From Fibrobacter sp. UWB13 (GTDB lineage Bacteria > Fibrobacterota > Fibrobacteria > Fibrobacterales > Fibrobacteraceae): 64,000 bases of DNA. Positions 1 through 8,547 of the stretch are shown here, piece after piece; within the stretch, counting starts at the first letter, position 1; every line of letters starts with the position of its first letter. The stretch lies in assembly GCF_900177805.1 (NCBI RefSeq), contig NZ_FXAX01000002.1:62001-126000 (forward strand), in the 5' to 3' direction. The translations under genes and the position numbers were made by a program. The notes under the pieces were generated by a model. It worked only from the letters and a program-made list of their open reading frames with translations. It was not told the DNA's origin and did not search any database.

Positions 1-2270
1 AATTCTTCTTCGTATTCCTGGATAACCTTGGAATCACGGCTAGCAGCCCAAGACTTGAGGCAAGAACCGGTTCTGCTGAATCCGTCACCGCAAGAGTTCT
101 TGTACCACTTCTGATCCTGCTTGAACTTTTCAAGGTCGCGGGTCATTTCGTTGTTGTCAATCGTTGCCACCATGGCATCGACAACCTTTTCCACATTCTT
201 GCCGTTCGTGTAGCTAGTGAACATCACAGCAGAACGGTTGATGAACATACGCTTAAATTCCGGGTTCTTGATAAGCTGGTTATAAAGGTTAGCAAAGCAG
301 CCTTCGTCCTTGCACGGCTTGTTTCCGCCACCCTTCTTGATCCATGCAAACATGTTGTTGCCCTGGTCAAATTCACCATTGTTCACGCCCCACATCCAGT
401 CAAAGCCATGGTCAAGGTCATAGACCATGAACTTCCACGGATAACCCGGAGCAGACCATGCGCGAACGTTGTTGTTCGGCCAGTCACCGTTGTGCATATA
501 AATTTCAGCAGCCATGTATTCGGCGAGGTTGCCCACATCGAGCATCGTCTTCACCGTAGCGTAATTGGCATTGTTTTCGCCAGAGAAATCGTTCTGTGCA
601 ACAAAGCTGAGCATCTGCATGTAAGCATCCGTCGTTCCGTTGCTAGCTTCGACTTCCTTGCCCAAGTGCTTGATGAAGTTCACCGTGTTGGCGTCAATCT
701 TGTAGTTCGTTTCGACATAATGCTTGTTGAAGCGTTCACGCATGTCATGGATGCCGTAGTACTTGCCGTTATAGAACACCACTACCTGGCGGCTTCTCTG
801 GTAGTCCACGCTCGTGCCTTCAAGGATTGCACCGCCCATAGCGTCTTCAATGTAGTCGCTCACGTAGCGGTTACCGTTATTGCGGAGGTTGAAGGACTTG
901 TACTTGTCATTCACGCCCTTGCGAGTTTCGAACAACGGATAATTGATGCTACCTTCTTCGTAAATTTCACGGAGGCGAATCGAAACAGACTTCTTGTCGT
1001 TCAAGCGGCTATAGCCACCCATCAAAGAAATACCTGCATCCTTTTCCCAGGTTGCGCCATCCTTTGTAGAAGAACCCTTTTCAAAGTATTCCACGTGAAT
1101 CGGGAGTTCCACATCGGCATAGAGGCCCGCACTGTCCTTGCAGTTCTTCGGGGCTTCGCAACTCGTCTTGATGTAATGTTCACGGAAGAAGCTAGAATCC
1201 ACGCTAATGGCAACAATCGGCATCTTCACTACATCTTCATCGATGAAGAACGTACGCGTCGTTACCTTGCTCGAAAGAGCGCCAGACTTGAACGTTGCGC
1301 AACGGAAGGCTACGCTATGGTCAATCGACTTCGGGGAATTGAATTCCGGAGAATTTTCGTTCGGCACAGAACCATCGGTCGTACAGCGGAGCTTGACACC
1401 TTCAGGGAGTGCAGGCGGATTCAACTTAATGGCATCGCTATAGAACCCAGCCTTGAGACCGCTCATATCTGCCGGCGGAGTCGTTTCGTCATAAGACTTT
1501 ACGCCAGTATTCGGCTTTTCCGGGGTCGGCTTTTCAAAGTACTTCCAATAGCCGCCATCCGTAATGCCCCAGCTATAGCCGGCATTCAGTTCCGGATAAT
1601 CAACGGAATCGCGAATTCCATTATATCTGTCGATCAAGTAAAGCGTACCGCCGTTCTTGTCGAGTTTCCAGTCCGTATGCGGACGCGTGTGGCGGTCACC
1701 GTTATCTGCACTTACAACAGCAGAAATATTCTTCTTGTCGCAGAAGACGACCTTGAAGCCCTTCGGCTTGATGATATCGTCACCAAAAACAAACTTGCGA
1801 GGATTCTTGCGGCTTTCAACAAGCGTATAGCCGCTCAAGTTCACATCCTTGTCGCTTGCGTTGTAAAGTTCCACCCAAGACGGATCGTCGCCGTTTTCAT
1901 CCAAGAAATCCAAGTTAAGCGGAGTAATTTCAGTTATACGTAACGCAGACTGCCCAATCCAAATGAGAGACGTATCCTGCGGCAGGTAAACCGTATCAAT
2001 CTTAATAATCGTATCGTGCCCGACAACGACTCGCATTGTATCGTAACTCGGATTCAGCGGAGTAACGAGAGTGTCTTTAGTGCCATCCGGATTGGACTTA
2101 ATGATAGTATCATTGCAAGCACCCGGTGTTAAACATTGAGACCCTGGCTGAAAACCTGGATTATTGATTGTAGCATTTGCGGTATCATCAGCACAGCCAA
2201 CCATATAAGCTGTACCAAAGACTGCAGCCAGAGAAAAAATCTCTTTAAACCAATTTTTTGAGCGTATCAC
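1..2270 (-). CDS. CotH kinase-type lipoprotein with lamin-tail domain (3' end outside window)
   Basis: A leftward open frame runs from a GTG at 2270 past the window edge with no stop seen. AGGTGG lies just upstream at about 2277-2282, and an in-frame stop at 2280-2282 limits the start. The N terminus is a lipoprotein signal ending in MVGC, so the protein is probably lipid-anchored. Next comes a lamin-tail (LTD) fold containing DDPSWVELYN and LSGYTLVESR (about 1780-1960). The rest resembles the CotH family, with PWKFMVYDLDHGFDW encoded near 390-440, which matches the conserved CotH Trp and Asp-x-Asp region. CotH proteins are atypical protein kinases. In fibre-degrading bacteria LTD-CotH proteins are often surface lipoproteins of unknown substrate. 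The promoter may lie in the AT-rich stretch shared with the divergent tRNA-Phe gene. Confidence 0.82.
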   Translation of the reverse strand, partial: MIRSKNWFKEIFSLAAVFGTAYMVGCADDTANATINNPGFQPGSQCLTPGACNDTIIKSNPDGTKDTLVTPLNPSYDTMRVVVGHDTIIKIDTVYLPQDTSLIWIGQSALRITEITPLNLDFLDENGDDPSWVELYNASDKDVNLSGYTLVESRKNPRKFVFGDDIIKPKGFKVVFCDKKNISAVVSADNGDRHTRPHTDWKLDKNGGTLYLIDRYNGIRDSVDYPELNAGYSWGITDGGYWKYFEKPTPEKPNTGVKSYDETTPPADMSGLKAGFYSDAIKLNPPALPEGVKLRCTTDGSVPNENSPEFNSPKSIDHSVAFRCATFKSGALSSKVTTRTFFIDEDVVKMPIVAISVDSSFFREHYIKTSCEAPKNCKDSAGLYADVELPIHVEYFEKGSSTKDGATWEKDAGISLMGGYSRLNDKKSVSIRLREIYEEGSINYPLFETRKGVNDKYKSFNLRNNGNRYVSDYIEDAMGGAILEGTSVDYQRSRQVVVFYNGKYYGIHDMRERFNKHYVETNYKIDANTVNFIKHLGKEVEASNGTTDAYMQMLSFVAQNDFSGENNANYATVKTMLDVGNLAEYMAAEIYMHNGDWPNNNVRAWSAPGYPWKFMVYDLDHGFDWMWGVNNGEFDQGNNMFAWIKKGGGNKPCKDEGCFANLYNQLIKNPEFKRMFINRSAVMFTSYTNGKNVEKVVDAMVATIDNNEMTRDLEKFKQDQKWYKNSCGDGFSRTGSCLKSWAASRDSKVIQEYEEE

Positions 2271-2397
2271 GGCGACCACCTAAAAAATAAAAGACACATT
2301 TCCCACAGATTTTTCCATGGGACACCTCAATTGTCCATCCAACAACACTAAATTTAGTAGTTTTTTCAAAAAAATAACAGTAATATTCTCTTTACCC

Positions 2398-2426
2398 TTG
2401 ACAAGTCGAAAATAAATATGTATAAT
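2398..2426 (+). promoter_or_regulatory. Consensus sigma-70 type promoter of tRNA-Phe
   Basis: TTGACA at 2398-2403 and TATAAT at 2421-2426 are separated by exactly 17 bp. Both hexamers match the housekeeping consensus perfectly. The tRNA begins at 2441, which leaves a leader of only about 8 nt. Confidence 0.9.
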
Positions 2427-2440
2427 TGGTGCGTCGAAAT

Positions 2441-2513
2441 GGTTCTGTAGCTCAGTTGGTAGAGCAGTGGACTGAAAATCCGCGTGTCGTTGGTTCAATT
2501 CCAATCGGAACCA
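2441..2513 (+). tRNA. tRNA-Phe (GAA)
   Basis: A full cloverleaf can be drawn: acceptor arms GGTTCTG (2441-2447) and CGGAACC (2506-2512), anticodon loop CTGAAAA with GAA at 2474-2476, T arm GTTGG/CCAAT around TTCAATT, and discriminator A at 2513. The 3' CCA is not encoded. A perfect promoter precedes it and an intrinsic terminator follows. Confidence 0.97.
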
Positions 2514-2518
2514 CGAAG

Positions 2519-2546
2519 AAACCTCGGTGAAAACCGAGGTTTTTTC
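2519..2546 (+). terminator. Terminator of tRNA-Phe
   Basis: The 10-bp stem AAACCTCGGT/ACCGAGGTTT (2519-2528 and 2533-2542) has a GAAA loop and runs directly into a T tract. Confidence 0.92.
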
Positions 2547-2568
2547 TTTATTTTCAGCAATTTTTAAT

Positions 2569-2640
2569 TGTCATTCCCGCCTACCCGTCCTCGCGCCTGT
2601 CCTCGCTTGACGGGGATGACGGGGACGATCGGGAATCTCC
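2569..2640. repeat. Long palindromic intergenic repeat element
   Basis: The stretch begins TGTCATTCCCGCC and ends CGGGAATCTCC, the inverted ends of the element seen at 30218, 43191 and 43228. Its interior holds further G/C-rich inverted pieces (CCCGTCCTCGC, GCTTGACGGGGATGACGGGG). It lies between the tRNA-Phe terminator and the end of the HD-GYP gene. It looks like an enlarged or nested copy of that dispersed palindrome family and contains no plausible gene. Confidence 0.7.
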
Positions 2641-2701
2641 CTCCCCACACACAAAAAAAATCGCCCGCACAACGGCGGGCACTAAAAATTTTCAGTGTGA
2701 T

Positions 2702-3895
2702 TTATTTCACAGGCGGGAGCATCCCATTCTTGACGAATTCGCCATCAGGCTTATAGCAAGAGTAAAAATCGTCCCAATGCTCCATCAAGATATCGATGAG
2801 TTCCGGCTGGAAATGCGAACCACCAGAGCGTTTCATCTCTTCCTTGACACGTTCTTCCGGCCAAGCGGGCTTGTAGCAACGCGGGCTCGAAAGTGCATCC
2901 AGCACGTCCGCCACAGCACAAATGCGTGCCGCGAGCGGAATTTCTTCGCCCTTGAGCTTATCCGGGTAACCCGAACCGTCCCAACGTTCATGGTGAGCGC
3001 CGGCAATATCAAACGCCATGCAGAGCAAGTCCGTCTTGGAATCGCGCAACAATGTGCGTCCGATAACAGAATGGGACTTCATGATTTCGAATTCATCAGG
3101 CGTAAGCTTGCCCGCCTTGTTCAATATCATGTCCGCAATGCCGACCTTACCAAGGTCATGGAGCGGAGCCGCATAGTAAATCAGTTCCTGCTGGTCTGTC
3201 GGGAGTCCAAGATACCTGGCGAGCTTCACAGAAATCTCTGCCACACGGTGGATGTGGTCGCCCACTTCCTGGCTGCGGAATTCAGATACTTCGCCCAGAA
3301 TACGGATAAGTTCCATGTGCGCCGACTTGAGTTCATCAGCCTTGCGTTCCAGCTGCTTTGCATAGCGCTCCAGCTTCTGGGCGCGAATAGCCGACTCAAT
3401 CGTCTTTGCAGAATAAACAGAGATAAGCTTCAAGCGTTCAAGGTCTTTCTTGGAGAAGAACACATTCTCCCCGACCTTGTTAATTGCCTGGAACACACCC
3501 ATCACGCGACCATCGCTTTCGAGCGGCATCGTCATCACGGACGTCGTGTGGTAGCCGTTCTTGATGTCGCTTCGGCGGTCAAACCTAGCATCGCGGTACG
3601 CATCGTCGACAAGCACCGGTTCACCCGTCTTAAGCGAATACCCGACAAAGCCCGCCGAAAGAGGGATGCGCAGTTCGCTTACACCATGGGCGACCTTGGT
3701 CCACAGTTCGTTCCGTTCTTCATCGATTAGCCAGAGTGAGCAACGGTCAGCTTGAACAATCTGCCGTCCCAAATCCGCCATAAGCACCAAAAGGCTGTCG
3801 GTCTTATGTTCGGCAGCAATTTTGGGCATGTACTCGAACAGTAGAGCAGCGACTTCGCCGTCTCCAAGATCGGTAGCGTTTTCCAGGTAGCTCAT
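2702..3895 (-). CDS. GAF and HD-GYP domain protein, probable cyclic-di-GMP phosphodiesterase
   Basis: The 397-residue protein has no signal peptide. Residues about 30-170 form a GAF sensor domain. A short coiled linker (about 170-200) leads to an HD-GYP domain at about 205-385. Catalytic signatures are intact: HD at 246-247 in HDLGK, SHSVIGRTLL, HHERWDGSGYP with HHE at 301-303 and GYP at 309-311, and AVADVLDAL. The family hydrolyses cyclic di-GMP (some members cGAMP), so the protein probably couples an unknown GAF ligand to second-messenger breakdown in the cytoplasm. It appears to be a single-gene unit, divergent from tRNA-Ser. No clear Shine-Dalgarno is seen before the ATG at 3895. Confidence 0.92.
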   Translation of the reverse strand: MSYLENATDLGDGEVAALLFEYMPKIAAEHKTDSLLVLMADLGRQIVQADRCSLWLIDEERNELWTKVAHGVSELRIPLSAGFVGYSLKTGEPVLVDDAYRDARFDRRSDIKNGYHTTSVMTMPLESDGRVMGVFQAINKVGENVFFSKKDLERLKLISVYSAKTIESAIRAQKLERYAKQLERKADELKSAHMELIRILGEVSEFRSQEVGDHIHRVAEISVKLARYLGLPTDQQELIYYAAPLHDLGKVGIADMILNKAGKLTPDEFEIMKSHSVIGRTLLRDSKTDLLCMAFDIAGAHHERWDGSGYPDKLKGEEIPLAARICAVADVLDALSSPRCYKPAWPEERVKEEMKRSGGSHFQPELIDILMEHWDDFYSCYKPDGEFVKNGMLPPVK

Positions 3896-3940
3896 AACAT
3901 GTAAAAAAATAGTTAATTTCGCACAAAATGCAAAGTATCG

Positions 3941-3970
3941 TTGACGATATTCGGGATTTTTTTCTATTCT
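3941..3970 (+). promoter_or_regulatory. Promoter of tRNA-Ser
   Basis: TTGACG (3941-3946) and TATTCT (3965-3970) are 18 bp apart. The tRNA starts at 3984, 13 bp after the -10 hexamer. Confidence 0.7.
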
Positions 3971-3983
3971 TTGCGCACCAATT

Positions 3984-4064
3984 GGAGGAATAGGCTAATT
4001 GGTAAGTCAGCGGTCTTGAAAACCGCCGCCGTAAGGCTTGGGGGTTCGAGTCCCTCTTCCTCCG
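3984..4064 (+). tRNA. tRNA-Ser (TGA)
   Basis: Acceptor arms GGAGGAA (3984-3990) and TTCCTCC (4057-4063) pair. The anticodon stem GCGGT/ACCGC encloses CTTGAAA with anticodon TGA at 4017-4019. The extended variable arm (about 4027-4039) is the class II feature expected of tRNA-Ser. The discriminator is G at 4064 and CCA is not encoded. Confidence 0.95.
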
Positions 4065-4066
4065 TA

Positions 4067-4098
4067 AAAGCGTTTCCGAGCCCCGGAAACGCTTTTTA
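4067..4098 (+). terminator. Terminator of tRNA-Ser
   Basis: The 11-bp stem AAAGCGTTTCC/GGAAACGCTTT (4067-4077, 4085-4095) is followed by further T residues. Confidence 0.92.
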
Positions 4099-4108
4099 TT
4101 TATACTTC

Positions 4109-4819
4109 TTATTTGTAAAAAGCGCGGCAATCCGCCGCAAAGTCGGCCGCCGCCGAAGCTGGCTCATCGTAAATTAGCGTACACACCTTCAAAGGGAGCG
4201 GAAACTCCGCCCCGAACACCGCCATGCACGATGAAGTAGTCGCCCCCGTCGTAAAAACATCGTCCACCACGACCACAGTCCCCCGCGTAGGCATCTCCCG
4301 CGGGAAATTCGCCACAAAAGCCCCCGCCACGTTCAATTCGCGCTCCTCTTTCGAAAGTTTCGTCTGCGAAACCACGAACGTCTTGCGCTTTAGCCACCTG
4401 CAAACCTTGCCTCCCGTCGCCGTCGCAAGCGCAGCCGCCAAAAGCTCCGCCTGGTTGTACCCACGCTCGCGATACCTCGCCCTATGGAGCGGAACCGGCA
4501 CAAAGTAAAGCGGCTGCGCAAGCATCAACAGTTCCTGCGCCACCATCCCCTGCTTTACCGCCGACGAATGTCGCACCAAGTAAGAGGCAAGCCCCGGAAT
4601 ATTCCTGTACTTGAGCGCATGAACAAGCTTGCGCGTCAAAGACCGCATCGGGAAAAGGCAAAACGCATCCTCGTTCGGGAATTTAGGCGCACACGATTCC
4701 CGCACAAGTTCCGCCGCGCACGCAGGGCAAAGCCAAGGGTCCAGCCGCTCCGAAGAACTCCCGCACCCCAAGCATTCCATCCCGAAAACAAAATTTGCCA
4801 CCGTCCGTAAAACGCCCAT
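4109..4819 (-). CDS. comF: ComF family phosphoribosyltransferase-like protein
   Basis: The ATG at 4819 is chosen because AGGAGG lies 5 nt upstream; an in-frame start at 4855 has no such site. The protein (236 residues) opens with a Cys-rich zinc-ribbon-like segment (CLGCGSSSERLDPWLCPAC) and ends with a type I phosphoribosyltransferase fold. The PRPP loop reads VVVVDDVFTTGATTSSC and is preceded by RERGYNQAELLAAALA. ComF proteins are cytosolic and support DNA uptake or recombination in naturally transformable bacteria, though their exact chemistry is unclear. It lies downstream of rodA, separated by an array of 7-bp repeats, and probably has its own transcript. Confidence 0.92.
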   Translation of the reverse strand: MGVLRTVANFVFGMECLGCGSSSERLDPWLCPACAAELVRESCAPKFPNEDAFCLFPMRSLTRKLVHALKYRNIPGLASYLVRHSSAVKQGMVAQELLMLAQPLYFVPVPLHRARYRERGYNQAELLAAALATATGGKVCRWLKRKTFVVSQTKLSKEERELNVAGAFVANFPREMPTRGTVVVVDDVFTTGATTSSCMAVFGAEFPLPLKVCTLIYDEPASAAADFAADCRAFYK

Positions 4820-4924
4820 AAAGCCTCCTGTTATAAAGAGCGATACATAGCGCAAAACCGCGCCAATCTCTATAACACGCTTTTTTCAGGCAAATTGTGC
4901 AGTAAAAATTTATTTTACGAGCAA

Positions 4925-4980
4925 ACTAATGACTAATGACCAACAACCAATGACCAATAACTAATTACTAATTACTTATT
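4925..4980. repeat. Heptad repeat array at the rodA stop codon
   Basis: Eight perfect 7-bp units follow each other on the + strand: ACTAATG twice, ACCAACA, ACCAATG, ACCAATA, ACTAATT twice and ACTTATT. On the strand of rodA this is a run of TAGTnnn/TGGTnnn units. The last units encode the C-terminal Asn-Lys and stop codon of RodA, so the array reaches into the gene. Confidence 0.9.
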
Positions 4981-6219
4981 CCCCTGATAACGTAGGCACA
5001 TCAAGAGCCCCACGAGGAACATGCACACAAGCGCAAACGAGCCGCCATAAGAGAGGAACGGCAGCGGAAGCCCCGTCACCGGCATAAGCCCAATCGTCAT
5101 TGCGATATTCACTGTGATGTGGAACAAGAAAATCGTGCACGCACCCATCGTCACAAGCGTCACAAACGGGTCATCGTTCGTCTTGCAAATCGACGACGCC
5201 CGCCACAAGAACAACGTAAACAGCACAAGAACCGCCGCGCACCCGACAAAGCCAAACTGCTCCCCAAGCACGCTAAAGATAAAGTCCGTATGTTCTTCGG
5301 GCAAAAACGAGAGGTTCGTCTGCGAGCCGTTCCCAAAGCCCTTGCCGCCAATACCGCCGCTACCAATCGCCGTAAGCGACTGCAACACCTGATAGCCATC
5401 ACCCAGCGGGTCACTCATCGGATCCAAGAACGTATTGACGCGCTTCTGCTGGTGCGGTTCCAGCATGTTCCACACCATCGTACTGGCGTAACCCGCCAAG
5501 ATGTTCGTCGCGATAATCACGCCTGAGAACTTCTTGGACAAATGCCTACGCAACACGGAAAACACGACGAGGCAAATCAAAACACCCCACAAGACTTGCA
5601 TCACCATCGACTGCGAATGCGAAAACAGCACAGACAAGACAGGGCTCACAATCAAGAACAAATCCGTAAACGTGAGCCCCGCAAAAAAGAACCCGACAAG
5701 CGTCACCGCCGTAAACACAAGGGCCGTGCTCAAATCCGGCTGCTTTAGCACAAGCAAGAACGGAACAATAAACAGTCCTAACGGCACCAAAAAAGACTTC
5801 AATTTATGCAAACTCACCGGATGTTTCGAAAGCCAGTACGAAATCGTAATCAAGTACGCAATCTTAGCAAACTCCGAAGGCTGCAACTTGATGACCTTTA
5901 AATCAATCCAGCGCCCCGCCCCCTTCACGTCGCCCGCAAAAATGAGCACGAACAAAAGCATGACAAGCGCAATCACGTAAGACGGCACCGCCACGCGCTT
6001 GAGCCAGTCTATCTTCACAAAAACAAGGCCCACAGCAATCGCAATACCTGTCAAAAAGTATATGATTTGTCTAAACCAGTGCGTATCGTAAACGGCCAGT
6101 TCCTCGCCCACGGTCGCCGAATACACGAGGAACACGCCAAACGTCATGAGCGTAAGCGTCACGACAATAAAGAACCAGTCAAACTTTAACGACTTGTCTT
6201 GAATGCGGTCGGAACTCAT
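4972..6219 (-). CDS. rodA: RodA, SEDS-family peptidoglycan glycosyltransferase
   Basis: This 415-residue integral membrane protein has about ten hydrophobic segments. It carries family motifs such as KPDLSTALVF-like KQPDLSTALV, the region around GGKGFGNGSQTNLSFLPEEHTDFIFSVLGEQ and the C-terminal GLPLPFLSYGGS. RodA polymerises lipid II glycan strands in the rod-elongation complex. It works with the class B PBP encoded just upstream; its ATG overlaps the mrdA stop (ATGA, 6216-6219), which implies translational coupling. It is the last gene of the mreBCD-mrdA-rodA operon. Its final two residues are encoded within a heptad repeat array. Confidence 0.96.
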   Translation of the reverse strand: MSSDRIQDKSLKFDWFFIVVTLTLMTFGVFLVYSATVGEELAVYDTHWFRQIIYFLTGIAIAVGLVFVKIDWLKRVAVPSYVIALVMLLFVLIFAGDVKGAGRWIDLKVIKLQPSEFAKIAYLITISYWLSKHPVSLHKLKSFLVPLGLFIVPFLLVLKQPDLSTALVFTAVTLVGFFFAGLTFTDLFLIVSPVLSVLFSHSQSMVMQVLWGVLICLVVFSVLRRHLSKKFSGVIIATNILAGYASTMVWNMLEPHQQKRVNTFLDPMSDPLGDGYQVLQSLTAIGSGGIGGKGFGNGSQTNLSFLPEEHTDFIFSVLGEQFGFVGCAAVLVLFTLFLWRASSICKTNDDPFVTLVTMGACTIFLFHITVNIAMTIGLMPVTGLPLPFLSYGGSFALVCMFLVGLLMCLRYQGNK

Positions 6220-8069
6220 TGTTGCTCCTCTTCTTCTTTTCCAAAGAATGCCATCAGCACCTTACGCGCAATCGGGGCAGCCACAGAGCCACCGCCGCCG
6301 CCCGCTTCCATAATCACAGCTACCGCAATTTGCGGGTCTTCAAGCGGAGCGACCGCTGCAAACCAGGCATGCGTCTTCTGCCCTTTTTTCCATTCGCCAG
6401 AACCCGTCTTTCCGCCCACGCGAATTCCCGGCACAGCGCCTTTCTTCCCCGTGCCACCCGGATGGTTCACCACGGAATCCATCGCGTTCAAAAGCACCCG
6501 ATGTGTCTCGGGCTTCATCGTTCCAGGACGGATGATTTCAGGCTCATAGCGGCGCACCACATTGCCCTCGGCGTCTTGCAGTTCCTTCATAAAGTGCGGT
6601 CGGTACACGCCCTTGTTCGTCGCCAAAGATCCAATAAACACCGCCTGTTGCAAAGGCGTCACCATTTGTCCCTGCCCAATCGAGAGGTTCAAAATAAGCC
6701 CGCGAGCCCAGCGCCAACCCAGGCGCTTATTGCGCCGGTTGAACGACGCCGAATCCGGAAGCCAGCCCGCACGCTCGCCCGGGATATCCACGCCAAGCAA
6801 CTGTTCACCATAACCAAAGCGGCGAGCAAATTCATTGATACGCGCCATATCGATTTCAAGGCCCGCCTGATAGAAATACACGTCGCACGAAAGGCGCAGC
6901 GCATGCACCACGTTCAAGTTTCCATGCACGCCCCAGCATCTCTGGTAACGCGCCCCGTACTGGTAGCCGCCCGTACAAGCTTTCGGATAATACTTTGTCT
7001 CCGAAATAATCCCGCTTTCAAGCCCAGCGCCAGAAGTCACAAGCTTAAAAATCGAAGCAGGCGGGTAAACGCCCGAAATCGCACGGTTTGTGAGCGGTCG
7101 CATCGAATCCAGCGCCACATGCGCCCAGCCCTTGTTGCGTTCACGGCGCTTCAAGGAAAAGATGTTCGGGTCCAGTCGCGGCGAAGACACCATCGCCAAG
7201 ATTTCGCCATTGCGCGGATCGATCGCCACCAAGGCGCCTTTCGCCGAATCGGGAATCGCCGCTTCCGCCGCCTTCTGCAGTTTCAAGTCAATCGTCGAAA
7301 CCATGTGCAGGCCCGGCTCCGGTGCAATAAAGCCGCCCACATCCGTAAGCGTACGCACCTCGCGCCCCGAAGCATTCACTTCCACAAGCTTAAGCCCGTT
7401 CTTGCCGCGGAACTCCTTATCGTATTCCTGCTCCAAGCCTTTTTGCCCCACGCGGTCGCCCTGCGAGTACGATTCATATTCCGGGAGCTTCAGCTGTTCT
7501 TCCGAAATCTCACTCGTGTAACCGAGCACATGCGAGGCAAGCGTTCCGTACGGGTATTCACGGCGCGATTCAATAATCACCGAAACGCCCGGCAGTTCCG
7601 TCGAATGTTCTTCAATCACCGCGACCTGTTCCATCGTCGCATCTTCCAAGATGCGGACCGGGCGCGTACGCACCCAGCGGATCCTCTGGAATGCCGTATC
7701 GAGCGAAAGCGAATCAAAAAGACGCACACCCGCCGCATCGCGAATGTTCAAAAGCTTCTTGAAAATGGAATCCCTAGCCGCCTTCTTTCGAGGCATTTCA
7801 AGCGCCTGGAGTGCAATCTGGTACGAGGGTCTATTACGCACCAGCACATTCCCGTTGCGGTCATAAATGTAGCCTCGGTCGGCAATCAGCTCAATTCGAC
7901 GCAAGCGGTTATTTTCGGAGCGCTGGAAGTTCTCTTCGTAATGCAGGTACTGCAGCGAAAAAAGCTTGAGCAGAATCACCGTAAAGACAATGACCGTCCC
8001 CGCCAAAAATATCAGGACGTTCCAATTCCTACGGACTCGAGCCTCGTTCTCCGAAGTATCGTTATACAT
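6216..8069 (-). CDS. mrdA: Penicillin-binding protein 2 (class B transpeptidase)
   Basis: The ATG at 8069 is preferred over one at 8111. It overlaps the mreD stop by a few bases, has GGGGAAG upstream, and gives the normal short cytoplasmic tail before the single membrane anchor (NVLIFLAGTVIVFTVILLKL). The protein has 617 residues. The periplasmic part begins with the class B dimerisation module (LIADRGYIYDRNG) and ends in the transpeptidase domain with SIFK (SxxK), SCD (the PBP2-type variant of SxN) and KTGSG. It crosslinks peptidoglycan made by RodA during side-wall growth and is the usual target of mecillinam-type beta-lactams. Order and overlaps place it in the elongasome operon. Confidence 0.96.
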   Translation of the reverse strand: MYNDTSENEARVRRNWNVLIFLAGTVIVFTVILLKLFSLQYLHYEENFQRSENNRLRRIELIADRGYIYDRNGNVLVRNRPSYQIALQALEMPRKKAARDSIFKKLLNIRDAAGVRLFDSLSLDTAFQRIRWVRTRPVRILEDATMEQVAVIEEHSTELPGVSVIIESRREYPYGTLASHVLGYTSEISEEQLKLPEYESYSQGDRVGQKGLEQEYDKEFRGKNGLKLVEVNASGREVRTLTDVGGFIAPEPGLHMVSTIDLKLQKAAEAAIPDSAKGALVAIDPRNGEILAMVSSPRLDPNIFSLKRRERNKGWAHVALDSMRPLTNRAISGVYPPASIFKLVTSGAGLESGIISETKYYPKACTGGYQYGARYQRCWGVHGNLNVVHALRLSCDVYFYQAGLEIDMARINEFARRFGYGEQLLGVDIPGERAGWLPDSASFNRRNKRLGWRWARGLILNLSIGQGQMVTPLQQAVFIGSLATNKGVYRPHFMKELQDAEGNVVRRYEPEIIRPGTMKPETHRVLLNAMDSVVNHPGGTGKKGAVPGIRVGGKTGSGEWKKGQKTHAWFAAVAPLEDPQIAVAVIMEAGGGGGSVAAPIARKVLMAFFGKEEEEQQ

Positions 8070-8547
8070 CCGACTTCTTCCCCGAAGTGAGGTAGAACAA
8101 AATACCGCCAATAATCACCGTATAAATGCTCTCCGGCACCGTTTTCGTCAAGAACAAAGTCGTTACGACATCCTTTTCGAGACCCGTTATGAGGAAATAG
8201 AACATGTCGTTCACATAGAACGCAAGGCCAAGCACGCCCACTTTCGGAGGCAAGTTCAGCGTGAGGAAGTGCTCTTCGAGCTGCCCCACGGCAAACCCCA
8301 CAATCGTCATGGCAATGGTATTGGCACCCAGCCATTCCACCGGCGCATAGACATCCAGCGTGAACCCCGCCAAGAATCCCCAGAAGCAGCCCGCACCAGC
8401 TCCAAAACGCAAAGCCACGGATACAATGAAGATAAGGATAAAGTCAGGACCCACGCCCAAAATCTTAAGCCAGTCGCCAATCGTCGACTGCACCGCAAAA
8501 GCGATGACAAACATCAGGAGCGTCTTTAACCACCCGTAATTACTCAT
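8062..8547 (-). CDS. mreD: MreD, rod shape-determining membrane protein
   Basis: A very hydrophobic 161-residue protein with about five membrane segments. It contains the MreD-like stretch GFLAGFTLDVYAP and a C-terminal hydrophobic hairpin. It sits between mreC and mrdA and overlaps both (8540-8547 and 8062-8069). MreD is an inner-membrane component of the elongasome. The sequence itself is weakly conserved, so the name rests largely on operon position, size and topology. Confidence 0.93.
   Translation of the reverse strand: MSNYGWLKTLLMFVIAFAVQSTIGDWLKILGVGPDFILIFIVSVALRFGAGAGCFWGFLAGFTLDVYAPVEWLGANTIAMTIVGFAVGQLEEHFLTLNLPPKVGVLGLAFYVNDMFYFLITGLEKDVVTTLFLTKTVPESIYTVIIGGILFYLTSGKKSDV

Noticed and set aside
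408-1943. Long + strand frame opposite the CotH gene
   Set aside because: The minus strand encodes a clear CotH/LTD protein; the antisense product is His/Val/Arg-rich low-quality sequence typical of a shadow frame.
3984-4064. tRNA with anticodon TGA considered as selenocysteine tRNA
   Set aside because: Selenocysteine tRNA has anticodon TCA and an 8-bp acceptor; this one has a 7-bp acceptor and TGA, thus Ser.
6219-8090. 623-codon + strand frame opposite mrdA
   Set aside because: mrdA has all penicillin-binding motifs; the antisense frame has no recognisable feature.
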